A DNA stretch of 64,000 nucleotides, taken from Streptomyces antarcticus (GTDB lineage: Bacteria > Actinomycetota > Actinomycetes > Streptomycetales > Streptomycetaceae). The translations under genes and the position numbers were made by a program. Positions 51,129-61,438 of the stretch are shown piece by piece. Below the pieces are notes generated by a model. That model was not told where the DNA came from and did not search any database. It worked only from the letters and a program-made list of their open reading frames with translations. Each line of letters begins with the position of its first letter. Positions within the stretch are counted from its first letter, which is position 1. The stretch covers positions 164,989-228,988 of the forward strand of contig NZ_JAPNLM010000013.1 in the NCBI RefSeq assembly GCF_026627255.1, written 5' to 3'.

Positions 51129-51503
51129 GTGAGCCTTGTACGTCGCTGTTCGCGCACCGCGTGCGGCCGCCCTGCCGTCGCGACACTGACGTACGTCTAC
51201 GCCGATTCGACCGCAGTTCTCGGCCCGCTCGCCACCTACGCCGAACCCCACTGCTACGACCTGTGCGCCGAGCACTCCGAGCGTCTCACCGCCCCGCGCG
51301 GCTGGGACGTCGTCCGGCTGTCCGACGGCTCCGCGCCGTCCCGCCCCAGCGGCGACGACCTCGAAGCCCTCGCCAACGCCGTACGCGAGGCCGCCCGCCC
51401 GCCGGAGCGACCCGCCGAGGCGAAGGGCCCCGGGCGCGGCGGCCCGACCGCCGGCGAGACCCGCCGCGGCCACCTGCGCGTCCTGAGATCGCCCGAATCC
51501 TGA
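51129..51503 (+). CDS. DUF3499 family protein
   Basis: 124 residues. It begins MSLVRRCSRTACGRPAVATL and has CYDLCAEHSERL: four cysteines in two CxxC-like pairs, forming a probable zinc ribbon, followed by a basic disordered tail. It is conserved in actinobacteria next to manB and whiB (Rv3258c in M. tuberculosis, from memory) and its function is not known. The near-leaderless promoter supports GTG 51129. It could bind nucleic acid through the ribbon. Confidence 0.8.
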   Translation: MSLVRRCSRTACGRPAVATLTYVYADSTAVLGPLATYAEPHCYDLCAEHSERLTAPRGWDVVRLSDGSAPSRPSGDDLEALANAVREAARPPERPAEAKGPGRGGPTAGETRRGHLRVLRSPES

Positions 51504-51578
51504 CCCTCCCGCGATCCGGGGGGTACGACCCGTGCAGGTAGGTTGATCCACCGCACAGGACCTTCAGGAGGGCAGGCA

Positions 51579-52949
51579 GTGGCCGCAGATCTTTCGAACA
51601 TCGTCAAGGCGTACGACGTGCGCGGTGTCGTACCGGACCAGTGGGACGAGACGCTGGCAGAGCTGTTCGGCGCGGCATTCGTCGAGGTCGTCGATGCCAC
51701 GGCGATCGTGATCGGCCACGACATGCGCCCCTCCTCCCCGGGCCTGTCCGCCGCCTTCGCCCGCGGCGCCGCCGCTCGCGGCGTGGACGTCACCCTCATC
51801 GGGCTCTGCTCCACCGACCAGCTGTACTACGCCTCCGGATCCCTCGGCCTCCCCGGCGCCATGTTCACGGCGTCCCACAACCCGGCCCAGTACAACGGGA
51901 TCAAGCTCTGCCGCGCCGGCGCGGCCCCCGTGGGTCAGGACACCGGCCTCTCGCAGATCCGCGAACTGGCCGAGAAGTGGACCGACGACGGCGTCCCCGC
52001 GATAGCCGAAGGCACCGTCCCCGGCACGGTCACCGAGCTGGACAGCCTTCCCGGCTACGCGGCGCATCTGTTGGGCCTGGTCGACCTCTCCACGATCCGC
52101 CCGCTCAAGGTCGTCGTGGACGCGGGCAACGGCATGGGCGGCCACACCGTCCCCACCGTGTTCGCGGGCCTCCCGCTCGACGTCGTCCCCATGTACTTCG
52201 AGCTCGACGGCAGCTTCCCGAACCACGAGGCCAACCCACTCGACCCGAAGAACGTCGTCGACCTCCAGGCCCGCGTCCTCGCCGAGGGCGCCGACCTGGG
52301 CATCGCCTTCGACGGCGACGCCGACCGCTGCTTCATCATCGACGAGCGCGGCGTGGGCGTCTCCCCGTCCGCGATCACCGCCCTGGTCGCCGCCCGCGAG
52401 CTGGCCCGCAACGGCGGCAGCGGCACCGTGATCCACAACCTGATCACCTCCTGGTCCGTCCCCGAGGTCGTCCGCGAGCACGGCGGCACCCCCGTCCGCA
52501 CCCGCGTCGGCCACTCCTTCATCAAGGAGGAGATGGCCAAGGCCGGCGCCATCTTCGGCGGCGAGCACTCGGCGCACTACTACTTCAAGGACTTCTGGAA
52601 CGCGGACACCGGCATGCTCGCCGCGCTCCACGTCCTGGCGGCCCTCGGCGGCCAGCAGGGCACCCTCTCCGACCTGGTCTCCTCCTACGACCGCTACGCG
52701 GGCTCCGGCGAGATCAACTCCACCGTCGACGACCAGAAGGCCCGCCTCGCCGCCGTCAAGGAGACCTACGGCGCCCGCGAGGACGTCACCCTGGACGAGC
52801 TCGACGGCCTGACCGCGACCGGCGCCGACTGGTGGTTCAACGTACGCGCCTCCAACACGGAGCCGCTGCTGCGCCTGAACGTCGAGGCCCGCGACGAGGC
52901 GACCCTCGCCACGGTCCGCGACGAGGTCCTGGCCCTCATCCGCGCCTGA
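51579..52949 (+). CDS. manB: Phosphomannomutase/phosphoglucomutase
   Basis: 456 residues. It converts mannose-6-phosphate to mannose-1-phosphate. Key motifs: TASHNPAQYNGIK (active serine), FDGDADRC (metal loop), GGEHSAHYYFKDF (sugar-binding loop) and RASNTEPLLRLNVEA (phosphate-binding loop). GTG 51579 follows AGGAGGG by seven bases, and a TAGGTT hexamer at 51538-51543 is a good -10. With ManA and ManC in this window it completes the route from fructose-6-phosphate to GDP-mannose. Confidence 0.95.
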   Translation: MAADLSNIVKAYDVRGVVPDQWDETLAELFGAAFVEVVDATAIVIGHDMRPSSPGLSAAFARGAAARGVDVTLIGLCSTDQLYYASGSLGLPGAMFTASHNPAQYNGIKLCRAGAAPVGQDTGLSQIRELAEKWTDDGVPAIAEGTVPGTVTELDSLPGYAAHLLGLVDLSTIRPLKVVVDAGNGMGGHTVPTVFAGLPLDVVPMYFELDGSFPNHEANPLDPKNVVDLQARVLAEGADLGIAFDGDADRCFIIDERGVGVSPSAITALVAARELARNGGSGTVIHNLITSWSVPEVVREHGGTPVRTRVGHSFIKEEMAKAGAIFGGEHSAHYYFKDFWNADTGMLAALHVLAALGGQQGTLSDLVSSYDRYAGSGEINSTVDDQKARLAAVKETYGAREDVTLDELDGLTATGADWWFNVRASNTEPLLRLNVEARDEATLATVRDEVLALIRA

Positions 52950-53128
52950 CGCCCACACCCGCGGCCGCCCCCACCGCCCCGCCCCGGGGCGGCGGGGACG
53001 CTCCGGGGCGGGGCGGCAGCGCCACCGCACGCGGCGGGACCGCGACCGGACACCGCCGCACCGCACCCGGGGTGGCTCGGCGGTACGCTGACCACGCCCC
53101 AACCGCATGTCCGAAGGGAAAGCGCCCC

Positions 53129-53314
53129 ATGCCGCTCGAAGCCGGTCTCCTGGAGATCCTCGCCTGCCCCGCCTGCCACGCGCCCCTCCGGGACGAGTCG
53201 GCCGAGGAGACGGCCCCCGAGCTGGTCTGCACCGGCCAGGACTGCGGACTCGCCTACCCCGTCCGCGACGGCATCCCGGTACTCCTCGTCGACGAGGCCC
53301 GCCGCCCCGCCTGA
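53129..53314 (+). CDS. Trm112-like zinc protein
   Basis: 61 residues. One compact zinc-ribbon: LACPACHAPL and CTGQDCGLAYPVRDGIPVLL, the usual Trm112/UPF0434 sequence including the PVRDGIPVLL strand. In eukaryotes Trm112 activates methyltransferases; the bacterial versions are less clear. GAAGGGAAAG precedes ATG 53129. It is 180 bases after manB and 60 before the SIS gene, and so part of the mannose gene group. Confidence 0.92.
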   Translation: MPLEAGLLEILACPACHAPLRDESAEETAPELVCTGQDCGLAYPVRDGIPVLLVDEARRPA

Positions 53315-53373
53315 GCCGCCCCGCACCGCGAGACGCGCAGACTGGTTCCGTCACCCAACAGCCGGAGGCCGCC

Positions 53374-54507
53374 ATGCTCGACGAGTCGCTCCTCGACGCA
53401 CCGGACGCGCTGGTCCGCGCCGACCGCAGGGGCCTGCTCCGCGGCGCCGCCGAGGCCGGGGCCAGGGTCCGCACCGCCGCCCGTCACGCCGTCGAGGCCG
53501 GCCTCGACGACCTGCGCCCCGACGGCCGGCCCCGCGCCGTCCTGATCGCCGGGTCCGGCACCGCGGCGACCGGGGTCGCCGACCTGCTCGGAGCCCTCGC
53601 CGGCGCCTCCGCGCCCGTCGTCCGGCTGGACCCCACCGGCGTCGCCCACGCGGCCGGAGCCCTGCGCTGGGCCCTGCCCGGCTGGGCCGGCCCCGTCGAC
53701 CTGCTGCTCATCGCCACCACCGACGGCACCGAGCCCGGCCTCGCCCTCCTCTCCGAGCAGGCCTACCGGCGCGGCTGCACCGTCGTCGCCGTCGCCCCCG
53801 AACGCTCCCCGCTGAGCGAGGCGGTGGACGGCGCGCACGGGCTCCTCGTACCGATGGCCAAGGCCCCGTACCAGGAGTACGACGAGTCCGCCGCGGCCGG
53901 ACCCGGCGCCCTGTGGGCCCTGCTGACGCCGCTGCTGGTGCTGCTCGACAAGGTCGGCCTGATCACCGCGGCCCCCGCGACACTGCAACTCGTCGCGGAC
54001 CGGCTCGACCGCACCGCCGAACGCTGCGGGCCCGCCATCGCCACGTACTCCAACCCGGCCAAGACGCTCGCCTCCGAACTGGCCGACTCGCTCCCGCTCA
54101 TCTGGAGCGAGGGCGCCGGAGCCGGGCCCGCCGGACGCCGCTTCGCCGCCACCCTCGCCGAGCTCGCCGGCCGCCCCGCACTGGCCGCCGCGCTCCCCGA
54201 GGCGCTGCCCGCCCACGGCGTCCTGCTCTCCGGCGCCTTCGCGGCCGGCGCCGATCCCGAAGACTTCTTCCGTGACCGGGTCGAAGAGCCCCAGGCCCTC
54301 CGCGCCCGCATCGTCCTGCTGCGTGACCGGCCGGCAGGCGGCCTCACCGCCGCCCCGGCCGCACGCGAGCTCGCCCTCAGCCACGACACGGCCATCAGCG
54401 AGCTCGAACCGGAGGAGGGCGTCGAGCTGGAACAGCTCGCCGAACTCCTCGCCGTCACGGATTTCGCCACCGCCTACCTGGCGTTGGCTTCCGGGGGACA
54501 CGCCTGA
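53374..54507 (+). CDS. SIS-domain protein, phosphoglucose/phosphomannose isomerase-like
   Basis: 377 residues with two SIS domains. The first carries AVLIAGSGTAATGVADLL and a VDLLLIATTDGTEPGLALL loop; the second begins around 200 and holds the C-terminal isomerase-like part (TYSNPAKTLASELADSLPLIWSEG). Bifunctional phosphoglucose/phosphomannose isomerases share this build. The SGSG-type sugar-phosphate loop is modified (TDGTE rather than SGxT), so activity is uncertain. ATG 53374 with CGGAGGC seven bases upstream. Neighbours manB and manA suggest mannose phosphate chemistry. Confidence 0.82.
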   Translation: MLDESLLDAPDALVRADRRGLLRGAAEAGARVRTAARHAVEAGLDDLRPDGRPRAVLIAGSGTAATGVADLLGALAGASAPVVRLDPTGVAHAAGALRWALPGWAGPVDLLLIATTDGTEPGLALLSEQAYRRGCTVVAVAPERSPLSEAVDGAHGLLVPMAKAPYQEYDESAAAGPGALWALLTPLLVLLDKVGLITAAPATLQLVADRLDRTAERCGPAIATYSNPAKTLASELADSLPLIWSEGAGAGPAGRRFAATLAELAGRPALAAALPEALPAHGVLLSGAFAAGADPEDFFRDRVEEPQALRARIVLLRDRPAGGLTAAPAARELALSHDTAISELEPEEGVELEQLAELLAVTDFATAYLALASGGHA

Positions 54508-54546
54508 GGTACACCTGCGTATCCGGCTCTATCCAGGAAGACCACG

Positions 54547-55704
54547 ATGGACCGCCTGACGAACACGATCCGCCCCTACGCCTGGGGATCCACCACCGCC
54601 ATCCCCACGCTCCTCGGGGTCGCACCCACCGGTGAGCCCCAGGCCGAGATGTGGATGGGCGCCCACCCCGGCGCCCCCTCCCGACTCGACCGGGGCACGG
54701 GCGAGACCAGCCTCTCCGACCTGATCGCCGCCGACCCCGAAGGCGAACTCGGCGCCGCGACCGTCGCCAGGTTCGGCCCCCGGCTGCCCTTCCTCTTCAA
54801 GGTCCTCGCAGCCGGAGCCCCCCTCTCCCTCCAGGTCCACCCCGACCTGGCCCAGGCCCGCGAGGGGTACGAGGACGAGGAGCGGCGCGGCGTCCCGACC
54901 GACGCGGCGCACCGCAACTACAAGGACCCCAACCACAAGCCCGAGATGATCTGCGCGCTGTCCCCGTTCGACGGGTTCTGCGGCTTCCGCCGGCCCGAAG
55001 AGGCCGCCGACCTCCTCGACGGCCTCGGCGTCGACTCCCTCAAGCCGTACGCCGACCTGCTGCGCGCCCACCCCGAGGACGCCGCGCTGCGCGAGGTGCT
55101 GACCGCCGTACTGACCGCCGACCGCGAGCAGATGGCCCGCACCGTCACCGAGACCGCGGCCGCCGCCGAACGCCTCGGCGGCCCGTACGCGCCCTACGCC
55201 GCCCTGGTCCACCACTTCCCCGGCGACCCCGGGGTCATCGCCGCCCTGCTCCTGAACCACTTCCGGCTCCAGCCCGGCGAGGCGCTGTTCCTCGGCGCCG
55301 GCGTCCCGCACGCCTACATCGACGGCCTGGGCGTCGAACTCCTCGCCAACTCCGACAACGTGCTGCGCGCCGGACTCACCCCCAAACACGTGGACGTGCC
55401 GGAGCTCCTGAGGGTCGTACGGTTCGAGTCGGGCGACCCGGCCGTGCTGCGGCCCGAGGGCGACGCCGAAGAGGTCTACGAGACCCCCATCGACGAGTTC
55501 CGGCTCTCCCGCTTCCTGCTCGCACCCGGCGGAGCCTCCCGGACGCTCCCGGCGGACACCGCGCAGATCCTGCTCTGCACCGCGGGCGCCCCCCGGGTCG
55601 GCGAACTCGAGCTGGCTCCCGGCGAGTCGGTCTTCGTACCGGCGGGCGAAAAGGCCGAACTGTCGGGAAGCGGCACCGTATTCCGTGCGACGGTGCTCGT
55701 CTGA
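54547..55704 (+). CDS. manA: Mannose-6-phosphate isomerase, class I
   Basis: 385 residues. Zinc enzyme that interconverts fructose-6-phosphate and mannose-6-phosphate. Ligands are visible in LSLQVHPDLAQA (Gln and His), NHKPEMICALSPF (Glu) and the cupin strand VPHAYIDGLGVELLANSDN (His, Asn). It begins MDRLTNTIRPYAWGST, with the usual YAWG motif. The C-terminal cupin is complete. It is 40 bases after the SIS gene, with AGGAAG upstream, and so is in the same operon. Confidence 0.95.
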   Translation: MDRLTNTIRPYAWGSTTAIPTLLGVAPTGEPQAEMWMGAHPGAPSRLDRGTGETSLSDLIAADPEGELGAATVARFGPRLPFLFKVLAAGAPLSLQVHPDLAQAREGYEDEERRGVPTDAAHRNYKDPNHKPEMICALSPFDGFCGFRRPEEAADLLDGLGVDSLKPYADLLRAHPEDAALREVLTAVLTADREQMARTVTETAAAAERLGGPYAPYAALVHHFPGDPGVIAALLLNHFRLQPGEALFLGAGVPHAYIDGLGVELLANSDNVLRAGLTPKHVDVPELLRVVRFESGDPAVLRPEGDAEEVYETPIDEFRLSRFLLAPGGASRTLPADTAQILLCTAGAPRVGELELAPGESVFVPAGEKAELSGSGTVFRATVLV

Positions 55705-55775
55705 CGCGCTGTCGCCGGGGTAGCTGCAACAATGTGCGGCCGGTAGACAGTGCCTAGGAAGGACATCCTGAACCC

Positions 55776-56741
55776 ATGAGCGCGTCGGGCGGTACCAAGG
55801 CGATCGTGGCGGCACTCGCCGCCAACCTCGCCATCGCTGTAGCCAAATTCGTGGCGTACCTCTTCAGCGGATCCTCGTCGATGCTCGCGGAAAGCGTCCA
55901 CTCGCTCGCGGACTCGGGCAACCAGGGGCTGCTGCTCCTCGGCGGCAAGAAGGCCAAGCGCGAGGCGACGCCCGAGCACCCCTTCGGGTACGGGCGCGAG
56001 CGGTACATCTACGCCTTCCTCGTCTCCATCGTGCTCTTCACCGTCGGTGGCATGTTCGCCATCTACGAGGGCTACGAGAAGATCCACGACCCGCACGAGA
56101 TCACCAACTGGTACTGGCCCGTCGGCGTCCTCGTCTTCGCGATCATCGCGGAGTCCTTCTCCTTCCGCACCGCGATCAAGGAGTCGAACCTGGTCCGCGG
56201 GAACCTGACCTGGCGCCAGTTCGTCAAGCGCGCCAAGGCCCCGGAGCTCCCCGTCGTGCTCCTGGAGGACCTCGGCGCGCTCGTCGGCCTGTTCCTGGCC
56301 CTCGGCGGCGTCGGCCTCGCCCTGCTGACCGGCAACGGCGTCTGGGACGGCATCGGCACCCTGTGCATCGGCGTCCTGCTGATCGTCATCGCGATCATCC
56401 TGGCGGCGGAGACCAAGTCCCTGCTGCTCGGTGAGGCCGCGGGCACCGACGACGTCGAGAAGATCAAGGCCGCCGTCGTCGACGGGCACACCGTGACCAG
56501 CCTGATCCACATGCGCACCCTGCACCTCGGCCCCGAGGAGCTGCTGGTCGCGGCGAAGATCGCGGTCAGGAGCGACGACACCGCGGCCGAGGTGGCCCGC
56601 GCGATCAACGACGCCGAGACCCGCATCCGCGAGGCGGTCCCGATCGCCCGGGTGATCTACCTGGAGCCGGACATCTACGACGCGGCCGCCGCGGCCTCCG
56701 CGCCCGACCCGGCGAAGGCCCCCGGCGACGACGCCCACTGA
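55776..56741 (+). CDS. Cation diffusion facilitator (zinc/iron exporter)
   Basis: 321 residues: six membrane helices, with the metal-site SVHSLADSGNQ in helix 2 and LLEDLGALVG in helix 5 (the usual HxxxD is ExxxD-like here), and a cytoplasmic beta-alpha-beta domain at the end (LHLGPEELLVAAKIAV, TRIREAVP). The family exports Zn, Mn, Fe or Co by proton antiport. The ED pair differs from classic YiiP (HxxxD) and resembles the SLC30A9 group, so the metal cannot be named. AAGGACATCC stands before ATG 55776. Confidence 0.9.
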   Translation: MSASGGTKAIVAALAANLAIAVAKFVAYLFSGSSSMLAESVHSLADSGNQGLLLLGGKKAKREATPEHPFGYGRERYIYAFLVSIVLFTVGGMFAIYEGYEKIHDPHEITNWYWPVGVLVFAIIAESFSFRTAIKESNLVRGNLTWRQFVKRAKAPELPVVLLEDLGALVGLFLALGGVGLALLTGNGVWDGIGTLCIGVLLIVIAIILAAETKSLLLGEAAGTDDVEKIKAAVVDGHTVTSLIHMRTLHLGPEELLVAAKIAVRSDDTAAEVARAINDAETRIREAVPIARVIYLEPDIYDAAAAASAPDPAKAPGDDAH

Positions 56742-56760
56742 GGGTCCGGGCGGACGCCCA

Positions 56761-56814
56761 AGGAGACGTGAAGGCGCCCGCGGCCGGTTGGCCGCGGGCG
56801 CCTTCACGTCTCCT
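56761..56814. terminator. 25-bp perfect hairpin, bidirectional
   Basis: 56761-56785 pairs without mismatch with 56790-56814 around GGTT, between the CDF gene and the convergent PTS gene. It is the longest uninterrupted stem in the window. Confidence 0.9.
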
Positions 56815-56838
56815 GCACGGTTCTCCTCGTGCGCGCTC

Positions 56839-58890
56839 CTACCGGATCTCGCGCAGCACCTCCAGGACCGCCGGGACGTCCGGAGCAGTGTGCAGCCGCT
56901 CCCGGAAGCCGGTGTCCATGAGCTTGCGCGACAGCAGCGCCAGGATGCGCAGGTGCTCGTCGCCCGCCGCGGCCTCGGGCACCGAGATCATGAAGACCAG
57001 CCGGGCCTTCGTGCCGTCCAGCGAGCCCCACTCGATGCCCCCGCCGGACCGGGCGAAGCCCACGGTGGGCCGGGTCACCGCGTCCGTCTTGGCGTGCGGG
57101 ATCGCGATGGACTCGCCGAGACCGGTCGTACCCTGCGCCTCCCGGGCCAGCGCGACCCGTACGAGCTCGTCCACGTCCCGGACGTTCCCGGTGGTGGCCA
57201 GCATCTGCGCCATCTCGCGGATCGCCGCCTCCTTGGAGTCCGAAGCCAGCTCCGTCTTCACGGTCCGCCCGGTCAGGTAACCGGACAGCACCTCGGGCTC
57301 GCCGGGAGCCACCGGGGGCGCGGCGGTCTCCCGTACGGCGCCACCGGCAGCCGCACCGGCGGCAACACCCGCACCCGTACCCGTACCCGCACCGACCAGC
57401 ACCGGCTCGGGCGCGAGAGCCTTCGGACCGGTCGGCGCCGCGCCGGCCCGGCGCTGCTTGAGCGCGATCAGGGCGTTGGTGGTCAGCGCGGTGACGACGG
57501 TGCCCGCCGCGATCGCGACGAAGAACATGCCGACCCCGCCGACGGCGCCGAACACGGAGACGATCGGGCCGCCGTGCGGCACCGAGTTCGTGACCCCGGC
57601 GATGCCCGCGATGGCACCGGCCACCGCGCCGCCCAGCATGTTCGCGGGGATGACCTGCGCCGGCCGCGCGGCGGCGAAGGGGATCGCGCCCTCGGAGATC
57701 CCGAAGCAGCCCATGAAGAGCGCGGCGATGCCGGTCTCGCGTTCCTGGTCGCTGTACAGCTTGCGCCGCAGCTGCGTGGCCAGGCCCTGGCCCAGCGGCA
57801 TGACGGGGATCGCGGCGGCGGCCATGCCCATGACGGTGTTGTTGGTGCCGATCAGGCCGACCGCGACGAGGAAGGCCGTCTTGTTGACCGGCCCGCCCAT
57901 GTCGAAGGCGATCATCAGTCCGATGATGGCGCCCAGCAGGATCGCGCTGGAGCCGGTCATGCCGTTCAGCCAGCTGGTCAGGTGCGTGAACACCCAGGAG
58001 ATCGGCTGCCCGATCACGTAGATGTAGAACAACCCCAGCGCCAGTGTCGACACGATCGGGATCACGATGATCGGCATGATCGGCTGGACGAACTTCGGGA
58101 CCTTCACCTTCTTGATCCAGATGACCAGGTAGCCCGCCAGGAAGCCGGTGGCGATGGCCCCGAGGAATCCGGCGTTCGCGTCGGCCTTGTAGATGGTCGT
58201 GGCGTCGGCGGCGAGGAAGCCGCCGATCATGCCGGGCACCAGCGCCGGCCGGTCGCCGAGGGCGTGGGCGATGTAGCCGGAGAAGATCGGCAGCATCAGC
58301 GTGAAGCCGAGGGTGCCGAGCGCGTTGACGTAGAACCAGAAGGACCCCTCGTCGAAGGTGATGCCCTTCGAGGAGGAGTGCCCGCCGAGCGCGATCGAGA
58401 CGGCCAGCAGCAGCCCGCCCACGACCACGAACGGGATCATGTGGGAGACGCCGTTCATCAGGGCCTTGTACGCGGCGCTGCGCTCCCGGCCGCCTCCGCC
58501 CCCGGCCCCGCCCGCCGGGGCGGTCCCAGCCTGTACGGGCGCGCTCCGGACCCGCTCGATGAGCTCCTTCGGCTTGTGGATGCCGTCGGCGACCCCGGTG
58601 GACAGCACCCGCTTGCCGGCGAATCGCTCCCGGTCGACCTCCTTGTCGGCGGCGATGATGATGCCGTCGGCCGCCTTGACATCGTTGTCAGTGAGCACGT
58701 TCTCGGCGCCGATGGAGCCCTGCGTCTCCACCTTCATGTCGATGCCGAGCTCGTCGGCGGCCTGCTGGAGCTTCTCCGCGGCCATGTAGGTGTGCGCGAT
58801 GCCCGTGGGACACGCGGTGACGGCGAGCAGCTTCAGGCGCTTCTGCCCGCTTGCGCCCCCGCCTGCGGGAGGGCCGGCCGGACTGGTCAC
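56839..58890 (-). CDS. fruA: PTS fructose permease IIBCA
   Basis: 683 residues in the order IIB-IIC-IIA. IIB carries C27 in AVTACPTGIAHT; IIC (about 140-490) has 8-10 helices; IIA ends the chain with H599 in ESIAIPHAKTD. It imports fructose and phosphorylates it through HPr and enzyme I. A Gly/Ala-rich linker joins IIC to IIA. Start GTG 58890 has GAAGGAG six bases upstream. In Streptomyces fruA is usually found with fruR and fruK; here neither flanks it. Confidence 0.93.
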   Translation of the reverse strand: MTSPAGPPAGGGASGQKRLKLLAVTACPTGIAHTYMAAEKLQQAADELGIDMKVETQGSIGAENVLTDNDVKAADGIIIAADKEVDRERFAGKRVLSTGVADGIHKPKELIERVRSAPVQAGTAPAGGAGGGGGRERSAAYKALMNGVSHMIPFVVVGGLLLAVSIALGGHSSSKGITFDEGSFWFYVNALGTLGFTLMLPIFSGYIAHALGDRPALVPGMIGGFLAADATTIYKADANAGFLGAIATGFLAGYLVIWIKKVKVPKFVQPIMPIIVIPIVSTLALGLFYIYVIGQPISWVFTHLTSWLNGMTGSSAILLGAIIGLMIAFDMGGPVNKTAFLVAVGLIGTNNTVMGMAAAAIPVMPLGQGLATQLRRKLYSDQERETGIAALFMGCFGISEGAIPFAAARPAQVIPANMLGGAVAGAIAGIAGVTNSVPHGGPIVSVFGAVGGVGMFFVAIAAGTVVTALTTNALIALKQRRAGAAPTGPKALAPEPVLVGAGTGTGAGVAAGAAAGGAVRETAAPPVAPGEPEVLSGYLTGRTVKTELASDSKEAAIREMAQMLATTGNVRDVDELVRVALAREAQGTTGLGESIAIPHAKTDAVTRPTVGFARSGGGIEWGSLDGTKARLVFMISVPEAAAGDEHLRILALLSRKLMDTGFRERLHTAPDVPAVLEVLREIR

Positions 58891-58940
58891 AGAAATCTCC
58901 TTCACGCCGTGTGTCCTGCGGGGATCGTGCGGAAGTACCG

Positions 58941-58975
58941 ATCCACCGGCATCCTCCCGCACGTCAGAGGTGGAT
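58941..58975. promoter_or_regulatory. Spaced inverted repeat ATCCACC ... GGTGGAT
   Basis: Seven-base arms lie 21 bases apart in the 5' region of fruA, 50 bases above its start codon. It may be an operator or a leader hairpin; no regulator is adjacent. Confidence 0.35.
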
Positions 58976-59072
58976 TGAAAGTCCGAAAGGCCCCGAAACC
59001 TCCCGCCGGAGGGCCCGACCTCGGAACATGCCTCTTCCCTCGGGTGACTGGGGCACGCCCCGCGGATCGGTG

Positions 59073-59078
59073 TAGATT
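59073..59078 (+). promoter_or_regulatory. -10 element TAGATT of ahcY
   Basis: A strong -10 hexamer that puts the transcript start near 59085, about 180 bases before the ahcY ATG. No good -35 is present 17-18 bases upstream, so an activator may be involved. Confidence 0.5.
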
Positions 59079-59079
59079 C

Positions 59080-59242
59080 GTCATCAGTGTCAGGCGTCGC
59101 TGCTGATGGCGGCGGGCGGTCTTCGCGACCGGCCGAGGGGAGAGAGGGCCCCCGACGGACTGTGCTCGGTGTTCCATCCCCCAGACTCGTCCGGGGTACC
59201 CCAGCCGTCCGGCGCACGGCCCAGAGCCGTACCCACCCTCTC
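59080..59242 (+). promoter_or_regulatory. Structured 5' leader of ahcY, possible RNA regulator
   Basis: Three pairings can be drawn: GTCATCAG (59080-59087) with CTGATGGC (59103-59110); CGGTC with GACCG around TTCGC; and CCGAG (59133-59137) with CTCGG (59165-59169). GAGAGGG (59142-59148), inside the last, can pair with CCCTCTC (59236-59242) just before the ribosome site AGGAG at 59251. The layout, a P1-type stem with a pseudoknot close to the ribosome site, recalls SAH riboswitches, but their GAGCGCUGC core is not present. Confidence 0.4.
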
Positions 59243-59263
59243 GAACCATGAGGAGCAGCACCC

Positions 59264-60700
<1,437 letters not shown>

Positions 60701-60737
60701 TCCCCGCGGATCCGCAGCACCCGGCCCTTTCCGAGTC

Positions 60738-60765
60738 AGGCCCCCGGCACACCTGCCGGGGGCCT
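60738..60765 (+). terminator. 12-bp hairpin after ahcY
   Basis: AGGCCCCCGGCA pairs exactly with TGCCGGGGGCCT around CACC. Confidence 0.8.
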
Positions 60766-60808
60766 GCCCCGTGCGCACGCACGACGCGAACGATCCAGGG
60801 AGTACGCC

Positions 60809-61438
60809 ATGCCCCGCGGCCGCTACTCGCTCCACGACCCGCACGACCACACCCCCCTCGGCGAGGAACACTTCCACTGCGCGCCCGGCCCCTCCGGCTG
60901 GCGCTACGTCTCCCAGCTCACCGCCCCGAACGGCGACCACCGGGGCTCCGTGGACCTGGCCGTCGACGAGCTGGGCCGCCCCATCCGCCTGGAGGCCAAC
61001 GCCTCCAGCTGGCAGGTACGGGGGGCCGCCATCGACGGCGTCACCTGGGTCCGCACCGACCCGGCCGGCACCGAGGCCACCGAGGGCAACGTCCGCGCCC
61101 CGGGCTTCACCGGCACCTCACCGGCCTTCCTCATCGCGACGGCCCGCCTGCTCCGCCCGGCCCCGGGAGCCCCGGCCACCCGCGTCCGCCTCGTCGCCCT
61201 CACCGACCCGGTGCTGGCCCCCCGTACGGTCGACCAGGCCTGGGCCCTGCTGCGGCGCGAGGAGCACCCCACGGACAGCGGCCCGCTCCTGGTGGACGCG
61301 TACGAGGTCAGCGCTCTGGACACCGGCGAGGTGCACACGATCCACATCGCCGGGGACGTGGTCCTCTCCGCACCGGGCATCGAGCTGGAGCACCTGGAGA
61401 CCCCGCCCTCGACGTTCCCGGACCCGGCCCAGGCCTAG
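60809..61438 (+). CDS. Conserved hypothetical protein
   Basis: 209 residues, no signal peptide and no membrane helix. It is beta-rich with a repeated strand pattern, starting MPRGRYSLHDPHDHTPLGEE; three histidine-rich bits (HDPHDH, EEHFHC) near the start could bind a metal. LAVDELGRPIRLEANASSW and VTWVRTDPAG resemble lipocalin-like or glycolipid-binding folds, but no catalytic residue is clear. RBS CAGGGAG lies before ATG 60809. The stop overlaps that of the RDD gene on the other strand. Confidence 0.75.
   Translation: MPRGRYSLHDPHDHTPLGEEHFHCAPGPSGWRYVSQLTAPNGDHRGSVDLAVDELGRPIRLEANASSWQVRGAAIDGVTWVRTDPAGTEATEGNVRAPGFTGTSPAFLIATARLLRPAPGAPATRVRLVALTDPVLAPRTVDQAWALLRREEHPTDSGPLLVDAYEVSALDTGEVHTIHIAGDVVLSAPGIELEHLETPPSTFPDPAQA

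Noticed and set aside
59080..59263. Classical SAH or SAM riboswitch
   Set aside because: The conserved cores (GAGCGCUGC for SAH, the SAM-I/IV kink-turn motifs) are not present; only a generic structured leader is claimed.
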